Below are positions 1-8,414 of a DNA stretch of 57,440 nucleotides, piece by piece (within the stretch, counting starts at the first letter, position 1; each line of letters starts with the position of its first letter). The DNA is from Flavivirga aquimarina (GTDB lineage Bacteria; Bacteroidota; Bacteroidia; Flavobacteriales; Flavobacteriaceae): assembly GCF_030540835.1 (NCBI RefSeq), contig NZ_JAUOEK010000093.1, forward strand, positions 1 through 57,440. The letters run 5' to 3'. The position numbers and the translations under genes are program-made. Below the pieces are notes generated by a model. It ran no database searches, was not told where the DNA came from, and saw only the letters and a program-made list of their open reading frames with translations.

Positions 1-38
1 TAGATGATTTAAGAGAGATCTTACAATAAAAATAAAAA

Positions 39-60
39 GCCCAAAGCAAACACTTTGGGC
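39..60. other. Stem-loop upstream of precursor gene
   Basis: An 8-bp perfect stem (GCCCAAAG/CTTTGGGC) with a 6-nt loop. On the minus strand it is followed by a T-rich run (complement of the A-rich bases 26-38), so it could terminate leftward transcription. On the plus strand it would be the first stem of the structured leader that continues to about 122. No minus-strand gene inside the window needs it. Confidence 0.4.
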
Positions 61-71
61 ATGAACAATAC

Positions 72-122
72 CCTTTTCGCGAAAGGCAGACCAAAACCTT
101 GATGGTCTTTAAATGCTCAAGG
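72..122 (+). ncRNA. Putative structured leader RNA with H-type pseudoknot
   Basis: Three pairings are visible just before the precursor gene. The first is a short hairpin around the palindrome TTTCGCGAAA (75-84). The second is AGACC (88-92) with GGTCT (104-108). The third is CCTTGA (97-102) with TCAAGG (117-122). The last two interleave, which is the topology of an H-type pseudoknot with an AAAA first loop. It ends 27 nt before the ATG at 150. It could be a riboswitch-like or translation-control leader, or the 3' end of a structured RNA whose beginning lies outside the window. I recognise no known family. Confidence 0.4.
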
Positions 123-149
123 CAAATATAATTATTAATAAATTTTATT

Positions 150-377
150 ATGAAAAAATTAAGTTTAAAAAATTTGAAATTGGGAGCTGATGATATGCTA
201 CAACGCAACCAATTAAAATCTGTTTTAGGAGGCTATGGCTTAGGTGAAGGTGCCTCTGAAGGTTGTGGTGATGATTTTCAGGGTATAATCGAGTGTATTT
301 GCCATTTTCCACCATATCAAAATTTTGGAAATATACCTTGTGCAGATTGCGCGTGGAATTGTTCATACCAAGGATAA
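150..377 (+). CDS. GG-leader natural-product precursor peptide
   Basis: A 75-residue peptide with a lysine/leucine-rich leader (residues 1-28) ending in LKSVLGG. This is the double-glycine cleavage site of Bacteroidota natural-product precursors (TIGR04149-like). The predicted core is 47 residues (29-75) and has six cysteines (39, 49, 51, 64, 67, 71), three tyrosines, only two serines and no threonine. The peptidase-containing exporter 570 bp downstream has the matching C39 protease. The core is poor in the Ser/Thr that lanthionine formation needs, so disulfides, S- or O-glycosylation, or tyrosine/glycan sulfation are more likely fates. The leader and exporter context are strong evidence. The modification type is inferred from neighbours. 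Confidence 0.82.
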   Translation: MKKLSLKNLKLGADDMLQRNQLKSVLGGYGLGEGASEGCGDDFQGIIECICHFPPYQNFGNIPCADCAWNCSYQG

Positions 378-387
378 TTATTTATTA

Positions 388-424
388 GTAGAAACTTGCC
401 AATGGCAGGTTTCTACTTTTCTTA
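388..424 (+). terminator. Rho-independent terminator of precursor gene
   Basis: A 13-bp stem (GTAGAAACTTGCC with GGCAGGTTTCTAC, one G-U pair) around a 3-nt loop, followed by TTTTCTT. It starts 10 bp after the precursor stop codon. It should end a short, abundant precursor transcript separately from the exporter genes. Confidence 0.8.
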
Positions 425-490
425 AAATCAACTAAAAAATATTAATAAAACACAATAATTAAAAGATATACTTAATTGTTTTAATCTAAA

Positions 491-679
491 AATTCTCCGA
501 CCCTTGGGTCGGGGTTTCCAATTAACCTCTCCTTTGGAGAGGTCAGAACTGCAAAAAAAGGCAGTTCTGGGTGAGGCAAAATAACAAAATTCGATTTTTG
601 CCTCTATAAAGGCAAAATGAAACTGGCGAAAACCTGTGCTGAGCGGAGCCGAAGTATACCCCTATGGCTTGCCTCGTGG
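491..679. repeat. Composite multi-hairpin intergenic repeat, copy 1
   Basis: Most of the 378-947 gap holds no gene. This segment strings together perfect hairpins: CCGACCC/GGGTCGG, CCTCTCC/GGAGAGG, CAGAACTGC/GCAGTTCTG and TTTTGCCT/AGGCAAAA. It then has the conserved stretches ATGAAACTGGCGAAAA and CCCTATGGC. A second copy with different but compensating stems begins at 57309. It resembles flavobacterial REP-like elements. An open frame of 73 codons starts inside it (617-838) but is composed of repeat sequence plus AT-rich DNA, so I do not call it a gene. The rest of the gap (680-947) is AT-rich; no promoter was recognised. Confidence 0.65.
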
Positions 680-947
680 ATAGTCAGTTTCAAGAATTTT
701 TTTATTGGAAAAAATGCAAAAAGTCAACAATTATTTTACATTCTAAATTATTTAAAAGAATTTCTTTTAAGTAAAATTATTAATGTGTTTTTTATTAAAA
801 AATCTACGTCTGTAAAATCAAATCACAAGAAATATTAAAGGATATTCTTTTTTAGCTCTTTAATATTTTTTAGAAAAAAGAAATTAAAGACTCAATGTTA
901 ATAACCTTTTTGGTCTTTGTAAATAATTATTCACACAAAATTTAAAT

Positions 948-3161
948 TTGAAAAATAAATTTCCATTTTATAAACAACCAGACTCTAAAGATTGTGGTCC
1001 CACATGCTTGCGTATTATAGCAAAACACTATGGCAAACTTATATCTTTACAACAAGTAAGAGAATTATCTGAAACTACAAGAATAGGTAGTAATTTACTT
1101 AAACTGAGCGAAGCAGCTGAAGCTATCGGGTTTAAATCTTTAGGTATTAAAATTGACTATGATAAATTAAAAGAAACTCCGTTACCTATACTAATACATT
1201 GGAATAAAAATCATTTTGTTGTAGTTTATAAAATAAAAAATGATATAATTTATATCTCAGATCCTTCATATGGGTTAATTACTTATACTAAAGAAGATTT
1301 TATAAAGCGTTGGATTGGTAACAATGCTACAGATAACACAAAAGAAGGAGTTGTTTTACTATTAGAGGTTACCCCAAAATTTCATAATCTAAAAAACTGG
1401 AAAGAAACTGATAAAAAATCATTCCGATTTTTGTTTCAATATCTATTTAAATATAAGAACTTGTTGTTGCAGCTTGTTATAGGCTTGCTTGTAGGTAGTA
1501 TTTTTCAGCTTATATTTCCATTTTTAACACAAAGTATTGTTGATGTTGGTATACAAAATCAAGATATCGATTTTATTTATATTGTTTTAATAGCACAAGT
1601 TATGCTATTTATAGGCCAAACAAGTGTTGGTGTTTTTAGAAGTTGGATATTGTTACACCTTAGTACAAGAATAAATATATCCTTGGTATCAGATTTCTTT
1701 ATTAAATTGATGAATCTTCCCATTGCCTATTTTGATACCCGTATGACGGGAGATATTATGCAACGCATTAATGATCATAAGCGAATTGAAACTTTACTAA
1801 CAGGTACTACATTAAATACGTTGTTCTCAATGTTTAATTTGTTTGTGTTTGGAGCTGTTTTAATTTATTACAGTACTTCCATATTTTTCATATTTGCTAT
1901 AGGTAGTATTATATATATAGCCTGGATTTTATTTTTCTTAAAAAGAAGAAAAGAGATTGATTACAAGCGGTTTACAGAGAGTGGTCAAGAGAAAAGTACC
2001 GTTATGGAGTTGATTAATGGTATGCAAGAAATTAAAATGCATAATGCAGAAAGACAAAAACGTTGGAAATGGGAATATGTACAGGCACGACTTTTTAAAG
2101 TAAAAATGCAAAGTTTAGCTCTAGAGCAAACACAAAGTGTTGGTTCTTCTTTTATTAACCAAACAAAGAATATATTTATAACATTTACTTCTGCATTATT
2201 AGTTATTGAAGGTAACATTACCTTAGGGATGATGCTGTCCATTCAATATATTATTGGGCAATTAAATGGTCCAATAACACAGTTAGTTGGTTTTATTCAA
2301 GCTACTCAAGATGCCAAAATTAGTTTAGAACGTTTAGGAGAGATTCATGATAAAGAAGATGAAGAGAGTAATGAAAACCAATTAATTACAAACATTAAGC
2401 TTGATCAAGATATTGAAATTACAAATTTAGAGTATAAATATTTAGGTAGCGATCAAAATGTAATTAAAGGGTTGAACATGAGTATTCCTGCTAATAAAAT
2501 TACGGCAATAGTTGGGGCAAGCGGAAGTGGTAAATCCACTTTAATGAAACTCTTGTTAAAATTTTATTTGCCAGAAAAAGGAAGCATAAAATATGGTGAA
2601 CGATATATGAAAGGAATTTCTCCTAAAACATGGAGATCTAATTGCGGTGTGGTAATGCAAGAAGGTTTTGTTTTTAATGATACTATAGCATATAATATAG
2701 CTATTGGAGAAGATATTGTAAATCAAGAGCGCTTAATACACGCTGTTAAAATAGCTAATATTTATGATTTTATTCAATCTTTACCTTTAGGGTTTAATAC
2801 AAAAATAGGTAATGAGGGTGTGGGTATAAGTACTGGTCAAAAACAGCGTTTGTTTATTGCTAGAGCAGTTTATAAAGATCCAAATTTTTTGTTCTTCGAT
2901 GAAGCAACATCTGCTTTAGACTCTAAAAATGAACGTATAATTATGGAGAATTTAAATCTCTTTTTTAAGAACAGAACAGTAGTTGTGATAGCCCATAGAT
3001 TAAGTACTGTAAAAAATGCGGATCAAATTGTTGTAATTGATGACGGGAAGGTTGTAGAACATGGAAAGCACCAAGAATTATTAAATATGCATGGAGCGTA
3101 TTATAATTTGGTAAAAAATCAACTTGAATTAGAGAAATTAAGTAGTGATAAAAATGACTGA
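948..3161 (+). CDS. Peptidase-containing ABC transporter (bacteriocin exporter)
   Basis: 737 residues with the full architecture of a peptidase-containing ABC transporter. The N-terminal C39 protease (about 1-140) has Gln10, catalytic Cys16 in KDCGPTC, His89 in NHFVVV and Asp105 in SDPSYG. A six-helix exporter domain spans about 160-460. The ATPase has Walker A GASGSGKST (523-531), a variant signature ISTGQKQR (627-634) and Walker B LFFDEATSALD (648-658). It would cut the precursor after its GG motif and export the core. The start is a TTG. It is kept because this family begins a few residues before the YKQPD motif and the frame has a stop shortly upstream. The stop overlaps the next gene by 8 bp, so the two are one transcript. 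Confidence 0.93.
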   Translation: MKNKFPFYKQPDSKDCGPTCLRIIAKHYGKLISLQQVRELSETTRIGSNLLKLSEAAEAIGFKSLGIKIDYDKLKETPLPILIHWNKNHFVVVYKIKNDIIYISDPSYGLITYTKEDFIKRWIGNNATDNTKEGVVLLLEVTPKFHNLKNWKETDKKSFRFLFQYLFKYKNLLLQLVIGLLVGSIFQLIFPFLTQSIVDVGIQNQDIDFIYIVLIAQVMLFIGQTSVGVFRSWILLHLSTRINISLVSDFFIKLMNLPIAYFDTRMTGDIMQRINDHKRIETLLTGTTLNTLFSMFNLFVFGAVLIYYSTSIFFIFAIGSIIYIAWILFFLKRRKEIDYKRFTESGQEKSTVMELINGMQEIKMHNAERQKRWKWEYVQARLFKVKMQSLALEQTQSVGSSFINQTKNIFITFTSALLVIEGNITLGMMLSIQYIIGQLNGPITQLVGFIQATQDAKISLERLGEIHDKEDEESNENQLITNIKLDQDIEITNLEYKYLGSDQNVIKGLNMSIPANKITAIVGASGSGKSTLMKLLLKFYLPEKGSIKYGERYMKGISPKTWRSNCGVVMQEGFVFNDTIAYNIAIGEDIVNQERLIHAVKIANIYDFIQSLPLGFNTKIGNEGVGISTGQKQRLFIARAVYKDPNFLFFDEATSALDSKNERIIMENLNLFFKNRTVVVIAHRLSTVKNADQIVVIDDGKVVEHGKHQELLNMHGAYYNLVKNQLELEKLSSDKND

Positions 3162-4452
3162 AATGAAGAAAGAAGATAATATCGAATTAAGGTCAGAGGA
3201 GGTGCAGGAAATTTTATCAAATCCACCTGCATGGATAGTACGTTGGGGTATTACACTTATTTTTATATTTGTTTGTATTATTCTTTGTTTGTCTTTTATG
3301 ATTAGATATCCCGATTTTGTTGCTGCAAAAATAATTGTAACAACTAAACAACCTACTGAAATGGTTATTTCTAGATACTCTGGTCAATTAGAAAAAATAT
3401 TTATAAAAAATAGAGATACTGTAAAGATTAATCAAAAATTAGCAATCATTAAAAATACAGCTAATTTTGATGATGTACATTTATTAACTAGTATAATTGA
3501 TACACTTCCTTTTAATTCAGAAAATTTTGAATTTCCATTTGAAAAAACTTCTTATTTGGTTTTAGGAGATATTAATACATCATATATTAATTTTCAAAAT
3601 AATTATACGGATTATTTTTTGTTAAAAAAATTAGATCCTTATACCAATCAATTAGGAAGTAATCAAGTTTCTTTAAAAGAACTAAAAAATAGATTAAAAA
3701 ATCAAATCACTCAAAAAAAATTACTTGAACAAGAGTTTAAGTTAAAAGAAAAAGATTTAGAAAGAGATAAAAGCTTATTAAGCAAAGGAGATATTTCACA
3801 AAGTGATTACGAATTAAAACAGTTAGAATTTATTCAAATGCAAAAAAGCGTTAATAGCTTGGCTATTTCTATTTCGCAAATGACTGAAGCCATATCTTCT
3901 GCAAATCAAACTTTAAAAAATACACGAATAAATAAACAAAATGATAACACTAGGCTTTTAAGAAATTTAATTCAATCATACGATTTACTTAAGGATGCCA
4001 TCAGGAATTGGGAATATAATTATGTGTTATCCTCATCAATAAATGGTGTTATTAGTTTCCAAGATTATTGGGGTGAAAATCAATTTGTAAATTCTGGCAG
4101 TATCGTTTTTTCAATATTACCGACAAATACTTCAGACTTAGTAGGTAAGCTGATTTTACCCTCACAAAACGCAGGAAAAGTAACTATTGGGCAAAAAGTG
4201 TTTATCAAACTAGATAATTATCCATATCAGCAATATGGAATGTTAATAGGTAAAGTGACTAATTTTTCTATTTCTCCAAATAATGAAGGAAATTATGTTG
4301 TTTATGTTTCTTTACCAGATGGCACAAAAACATCTTATAACAAGGTGTTCAGCTTTACTCAAGAATTATTAGGAAATGCAGAAATAATAACAGAAGAATT
4401 AAGTGTTGCAGAACGTATGTTTTATAAGTTTAACGATTTGTTTAAATACTAG
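3154..4452 (+). CDS. HlyD-family secretion adaptor
   Basis: Periplasmic adaptor (membrane fusion protein) that should link the C39 ABC exporter to an outer-membrane channel. It has a short cytoplasmic N-terminus, one membrane helix (about 33-53), a lipoyl-like half motif, a long Lys/Glu/Leu-rich coiled coil (about 170-265) and a beta-barrel region near the C-terminus (LVGKLILP... through GKVTNFSI). Its usual partner is a TolC-type protein, and none is encoded here. A GTG nine bases upstream is also open. ATG 3154 is preferred because its ATGACTGA overlap with the exporter stop gives tight coupling. Confidence 0.88.
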   Translation: MTEMKKEDNIELRSEEVQEILSNPPAWIVRWGITLIFIFVCIILCLSFMIRYPDFVAAKIIVTTKQPTEMVISRYSGQLEKIFIKNRDTVKINQKLAIIKNTANFDDVHLLTSIIDTLPFNSENFEFPFEKTSYLVLGDINTSYINFQNNYTDYFLLKKLDPYTNQLGSNQVSLKELKNRLKNQITQKKLLEQEFKLKEKDLERDKSLLSKGDISQSDYELKQLEFIQMQKSVNSLAISISQMTEAISSANQTLKNTRINKQNDNTRLLRNLIQSYDLLKDAIRNWEYNYVLSSSINGVISFQDYWGENQFVNSGSIVFSILPTNTSDLVGKLILPSQNAGKVTIGQKVFIKLDNYPYQQYGMLIGKVTNFSISPNNEGNYVVYVSLPDGTKTSYNKVFSFTQELLGNAEIITEELSVAERMFYKFNDLFKY

Positions 4453-4465
4453 AATAGCTTTGAAA

Positions 4466-5584
4466 ATGAAGAATAAAAAACATAAAATTTCTTTTTGTAC
4501 CGTATGTATGAATCGCCTTCATCATTTAAAACAAACTTTACTTAAAAATATAAAGGACAATCTAGATTATGGAAATATAGAATTTGTTTTGCTAAATTAT
4601 AATTCGAAAGATGATTTAGATGAATGGGTCAAATCTGAAATGCAAACGTATATTGACTCTGGAATATTAACTTATTACAAAACTACAGAGCCAGAAAGTT
4701 TTCACATGAGCCACTCTAAAAATGTGGTTGCAAGGTGTGCAACAGGTGATATTATTTGCAACATAGATGCTGATAATTTTACAGGTGAAGGGTTTGCTGA
4801 TTATGTGAATCAAATGTTTCTTGAAAATAAGGATATTTTTCTAGCTACAGATGCTTACCATGCCATTAGAGATTGTTGTGGAAGAATATGTATGAAGAAA
4901 GATGACTTTTATAAAATTTGTGGCTATGATGAAAATATGGAAAGCTATGGCTTTGAAGATAACGATTTAAAAAACAGGTTGCAATTACTTGCCCTTAGTA
5001 GAGTAAACATAGACAATAGAATTTTCTTGTCAGCCATAACCCATAACGATACTGAACGATTGGAAAATGACAAGAGTTTTTTGGAGTTTGAGGGCGTGTT
5101 TTTAAGACAAGTTGATCATAAATCTTCACTAGTTGTTTTTTTATTTAAAAATTCAAAATGTTTTATAGGAGAGGTTATAATAAATAGGTTGATTAACTCA
5201 GAATCTATTGACAATTTATTCATTGAAAATCGAAAAGATGATGATGAATACTCCATTTTAGGTGATAAATGGGAAACTTATATTTGGGACAATATTGATG
5301 GACATTATTGTTTAAATAAGACTTCAAGAATATTAAATTCTATAGGAAATAAATGGATAGAACAAAAAAACAGTAAAGACTCTTTTTCAATTATTAATGA
5401 TGTTGAATTTATTAATATTAATGAATATGAGGATATTTTAATGTTGACTATGTTTTACTCCCAAATTACAAATAGGAATATAATGAAAGAAAATGAGAGA
5501 ACAAAAAATATAATCGTTAATGAAAAATCTTACGGTCAAGCTACACTAGTAAAGAATTTTAAAGAACCAGTTATACTCAATTAG
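4466..5584 (+). CDS. GT-A glycosyltransferase with unknown C-terminal domain
   Basis: 372 residues. The first 230 form a GT-A fold glycosyltransferase. It has the nucleotide-sugar start ISFCTVCMNRL, a metal-binding DAD at 101-103, and GYDENMESYGFEDND (153-167), the acceptor-site motif of galactosyltransferase-like enzymes. Residues about 235-372 match no family I know and could bind the peptide. The open frame extends upstream into the HlyD gene. ATG 4466 is chosen because it lies 14 bp after the HlyD stop and begins directly at the family's usual N-terminus. It sits in the exporter operon and therefore probably modifies the precursor core. Confidence 0.78.
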   Translation: MKNKKHKISFCTVCMNRLHHLKQTLLKNIKDNLDYGNIEFVLLNYNSKDDLDEWVKSEMQTYIDSGILTYYKTTEPESFHMSHSKNVVARCATGDIICNIDADNFTGEGFADYVNQMFLENKDIFLATDAYHAIRDCCGRICMKKDDFYKICGYDENMESYGFEDNDLKNRLQLLALSRVNIDNRIFLSAITHNDTERLENDKSFLEFEGVFLRQVDHKSSLVVFLFKNSKCFIGEVIINRLINSESIDNLFIENRKDDDEYSILGDKWETYIWDNIDGHYCLNKTSRILNSIGNKWIEQKNSKDSFSIINDVEFININEYEDILMLTMFYSQITNRNIMKENERTKNIIVNEKSYGQATLVKNFKEPVILN

Positions 5585-5586
5585 AT

Positions 5587-6405
5587 ATGACTTTAACAAA
5601 TAATATAACGTATTCAATTTTTTATAACCAAAAAGAGTGGTTCAAGCTACTAAAACATATTAACTTGTGTGTTAAGAAATACGACAAAAAAATATTTTTT
5701 TTTATCAAATTAAGCTACGAAAGGGGATCTCACATAAAATTTACTATTAGAGTTAATGAAAACACAAAATTTCAAACAGCATCTTATTTTTCAGAACAGA
5801 TTGAAAGCTTTATAAATAAAAATCAATCAAGTAGTATTGGTATCGAAACAATGCCACATAAGTTATTTAAAGACTTTCCAAACAATACCGTTCATTATGG
5901 TGTTGATGATTATGATGTTTTGAATTTACTTAATGATAAGAGTGACACAAATTATAACTATCAAATAACATTAATAGTTCTTTTAATTTATAATGAATAT
6001 AAGAGTGACACAATAGATTCGTTGACTGAAATAATAATTCAGGCCTTAGCCATAATAAGTTTAGCATCAAACAAGACCATTGATGATTTAATAATTATGT
6101 TAGAAGAAATACTTAAAGTACAAAGTAAGAAGTATAGTGAGCAATCTTTAACTAATCAAAAAAAAGTAAATTCTGAAAATTTCAATAATAATAGAAAATT
6201 TATTCTTGAATATTTAAAAGAGGTTTTAATTGATAAAACCAACACACCTATTGAAGGTTTTGAAAAAAAAATTTATGATTTAGTAACTTTTAGTTCAATA
6301 AAAAATATTGAGAGAAACGTTATAATCGATATAAGTAAAAATATAAACTACAATAGCATTACTGCTCAAGATTTGTTTTTAAGAGCATTAAAAGAATTAA
6401 AATGA
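5587..6405 (+). CDS. Thiopeptide-type / LanB C-terminal-domain-like protein
   Basis: 272 residues. The N-terminal half has W..LL..I followed by FFFIKLSYERGSHIKFTIRV. This resembles the FFIRY...GPHLRLR motif of the 'thiopeptide-type bacteriocin biosynthesis' domain (TIGR03891/Lant_dehydr_C), the glutamate-elimination half of class I lanthipeptide dehydratases. The glutamylation half is absent here and elsewhere in the window, so it may act alone or with the LanC-like proteins, or simply bind the leader. It starts 2 bp after the glycosyltransferase stop and ends with an ATGA overlap into the sulfotransferase gene. The C-terminal 37 codons have a decayed relative at 9299-9410. The family call rests on one motif and on context. 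Confidence 0.55.
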   Translation: MTLTNNITYSIFYNQKEWFKLLKHINLCVKKYDKKIFFFIKLSYERGSHIKFTIRVNENTKFQTASYFSEQIESFINKNQSSSIGIETMPHKLFKDFPNNTVHYGVDDYDVLNLLNDKSDTNYNYQITLIVLLIYNEYKSDTIDSLTEIIIQALAIISLASNKTIDDLIIMLEEILKVQSKKYSEQSLTNQKKVNSENFNNNRKFILEYLKEVLIDKTNTPIEGFEKKIYDLVTFSSIKNIERNVIIDISKNINYNSITAQDLFLRALKELK

Positions 6406-7421
6406 AATATAAATATATAATAATTTGTACATACGGCAGGAGTGGTTCTACTCTATTACAAGGTTTATTAAACAGTTGTGAAGATGTTTTGATACGAGGA
6501 GAAAATTACAATTTTATATATGCATTATATCATAGCTATCTTCGTTTAAAAGCAGCAAAGGAATTTCAAGGCCCCAGAAATAAAAAACTAAACTCGGCAT
6601 GGTATGGAGCTAATGAAATTAATATGAAGACGTATTTTAATGATATAAAAAAGGTTATAGATAATGTTTTAATTGGAGATAATAAAAACATAAAAACACT
6701 AGGGTTTAAAGAAATTAGATTTTTAGAAGTAGTTGAAGATTTAGATGAGTATTTACTTTTTTTAAGAACTATCCTTCCTAATTGCGCTATTATTTTTAAT
6801 CTTAGAAGTGTTGAACAAACTATATACAGTGACTGGTGGGCAAAAAAAAATCCAAAAAAAACAAAGAGAAAGTTAAATTATTTCATAGAAAAAATGAGAA
6901 AATTCCATTCTAATTATGAGGATACTTTTATTATAAATTATGAAGATGTAATTCAACAAAATTCTAAATTAGAAAAATTATTTTCATTTTTAGATATACC
7001 ATATGATGATAAAAAAGTAAAAGAGACGCTTCAAATAAAACATAGTTTTAACCCCAGAAGCGAACTACAAAAAAATAAAAAAATATTATACACACATCCT
7101 TTTTATTTTAAAAATTTAATAAAACATTTTACTATTGATACCCTTAATATAAATAATAGTAAGTTAGATATTGAAGGGACATTGATTTTAAAAGAAAAAA
7201 AATACATGAAGGATTTTGAGATTTATTTACAAAAAAAAATAGTTAATGTAAATCAAATAAATTCTCCATTACGAATGGATATTTTTAATCATCTAATAGC
7301 TAAAGATCAAACTAAATTTAATTTTAATGACATTAATGTAACTAAGAATGAAGTATACATACTGAGTATTAAAAACCTAAAGAACAGTAATAATTTAATT
7401 TTAGCGCAAATAAATATATAA
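6402..7421 (+). CDS. PAPS-dependent sulfotransferase
   Basis: 339 residues. The 5'-phosphosulfate loop is TYGRSGSTLLQ (10-20), right after the first beta strand. The 3'-phosphate site is the strand-helix NLRSVEQTIYSDWW near residue 135. Both are diagnostic of cytosolic-type sulfotransferases (Sulfotransfer_3 class). It would transfer sulfate from PAPS to a hydroxyl on a peptide (tyrosine) or a sugar. The gene is translationally coupled to the LanB-C-like gene. The C-terminal 80 residues are Lys/Ile-rich without recognisable motifs. The acceptor is inferred from location only. Confidence 0.82.
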   Translation: MKYKYIIICTYGRSGSTLLQGLLNSCEDVLIRGENYNFIYALYHSYLRLKAAKEFQGPRNKKLNSAWYGANEINMKTYFNDIKKVIDNVLIGDNKNIKTLGFKEIRFLEVVEDLDEYLLFLRTILPNCAIIFNLRSVEQTIYSDWWAKKNPKKTKRKLNYFIEKMRKFHSNYEDTFIINYEDVIQQNSKLEKLFSFLDIPYDDKKVKETLQIKHSFNPRSELQKNKKILYTHPFYFKNLIKHFTIDTLNINNSKLDIEGTLILKEKKYMKDFEIYLQKKIVNVNQINSPLRMDIFNHLIAKDQTKFNFNDINVTKNEVYILSIKNLKNSNNLILAQINI

Positions 7422-7502
7422 AATCTATCAAATTATATAGGATGATTTAAAAAAAAGGAACTGTATAAATACGAGTTATTCAATTAAAATTAGTATGTAA
7501 GA

Positions 7503-8414
7503 ATGATGCAAAGTAATATAACCATATCAAAGGATCTTGATGCCGTTGCAAAATCACTATTAGTCAATTATAAACTATTGTCGAGCACCAATCTAAATGG
7601 TAAAATGTCATTGATATGTTTTTTATTTAAGTTTTCGAAACAATTTCAGAATGAAGATTATTATTTATCTGCTTTTAATTTATTAGAAGAAATTTTAACT
7701 GAGGAATTTAGTGATTTAAAAAAGTATGAAAAAAACTTGCCTTTAAAATTTGTAGATATAGTGTGGTGGCTTTTAAAATTTAAAAAAGAAGAAATTTTTG
7801 AATTTGATGAAGATATTGATAATTTATTAGAAGCTATTGATTCTACTGTCATAATAGAAGTAGGAAGGCTCTCTAGAACGGAGTTCAGAACCGAATTTAT
7901 GCGAGATCTAGTATTTATTGGTTTTTATTTAAACGAACGTATTGATCATATAAAGCAAAATGTTATTTATTTTTTAAAAATTAAAGAACTTACCTTAATT
8001 ACTTTTTTCGAAATTTCATTGCATATTGATTCAATTTCAAAAACTAATGAAAAATTGATTTTACAGATAAAAATACTTCTAAAGAATATTGCTAATACTC
8101 CTTACCTAAAACATTTTTCAGAAGATATATTTAAACACCTTAATGATATTCAATTATTCGATCTACGAGAGTCTTTAAATAAGAAAACAACTTTACTTTT
8201 AAAAGGATTTAATTTTAAAGATTCCTTAGATTTATTTATGGCTCTAGAAAAACCATCCTCAGTATTACAAAATACAAATAAATCAAATTTAAAAATTAGG
8301 ATTCAAAAAATTCAAAAACAACTTTGTGAAACTGAAAGCAATAATAAAGAAATTTTGATATTAGAGTTAATTGTATTGGGTGTTTTTTTCTTATATGATA
8401 TAAATGAAAAATAA
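7503..8414 (+). CDS. Degenerate LanC-like toroid protein
   Basis: 303 residues, mostly helical. The N-terminal third follows the LanC-family pattern: LNGKMSLICFLFKFSKQF, ...YYLSAFNLLEEIL, then FVDIVWWLLKFKKEEIFEFDEDIDNLLEAID. The glycines of the usual GxxGxxG turns are mostly lost, and no zinc-binding Cys/His set is visible. It is probably a non-catalytic scaffold or peptide-binding toroid. It comes 81 bp after the sulfotransferase and overlaps the next glycosyltransferase by 11 bp, so it belongs to the same operon. The assignment rests on similarity of spacing to the second LanC-like protein at 10708-11739. Confidence 0.5.
   Translation: MMQSNITISKDLDAVAKSLLVNYKLLSSTNLNGKMSLICFLFKFSKQFQNEDYYLSAFNLLEEILTEEFSDLKKYEKNLPLKFVDIVWWLLKFKKEEIFEFDEDIDNLLEAIDSTVIIEVGRLSRTEFRTEFMRDLVFIGFYLNERIDHIKQNVIYFLKIKELTLITFFEISLHIDSISKTNEKLILQIKILLKNIANTPYLKHFSEDIFKHLNDIQLFDLRESLNKKTTLLLKGFNFKDSLDLFMALEKPSSVLQNTNKSNLKIRIQKIQKQLCETESNNKEILILELIVLGVFFLYDINEK

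Noticed and set aside
617-838. 73-codon open frame after the first composite repeat
   Set aside because: Its first third is repeat sequence (AERSRSIPLWLASW, a recurrent artefact in flavobacteria) and the rest is AT-rich non-coding DNA.
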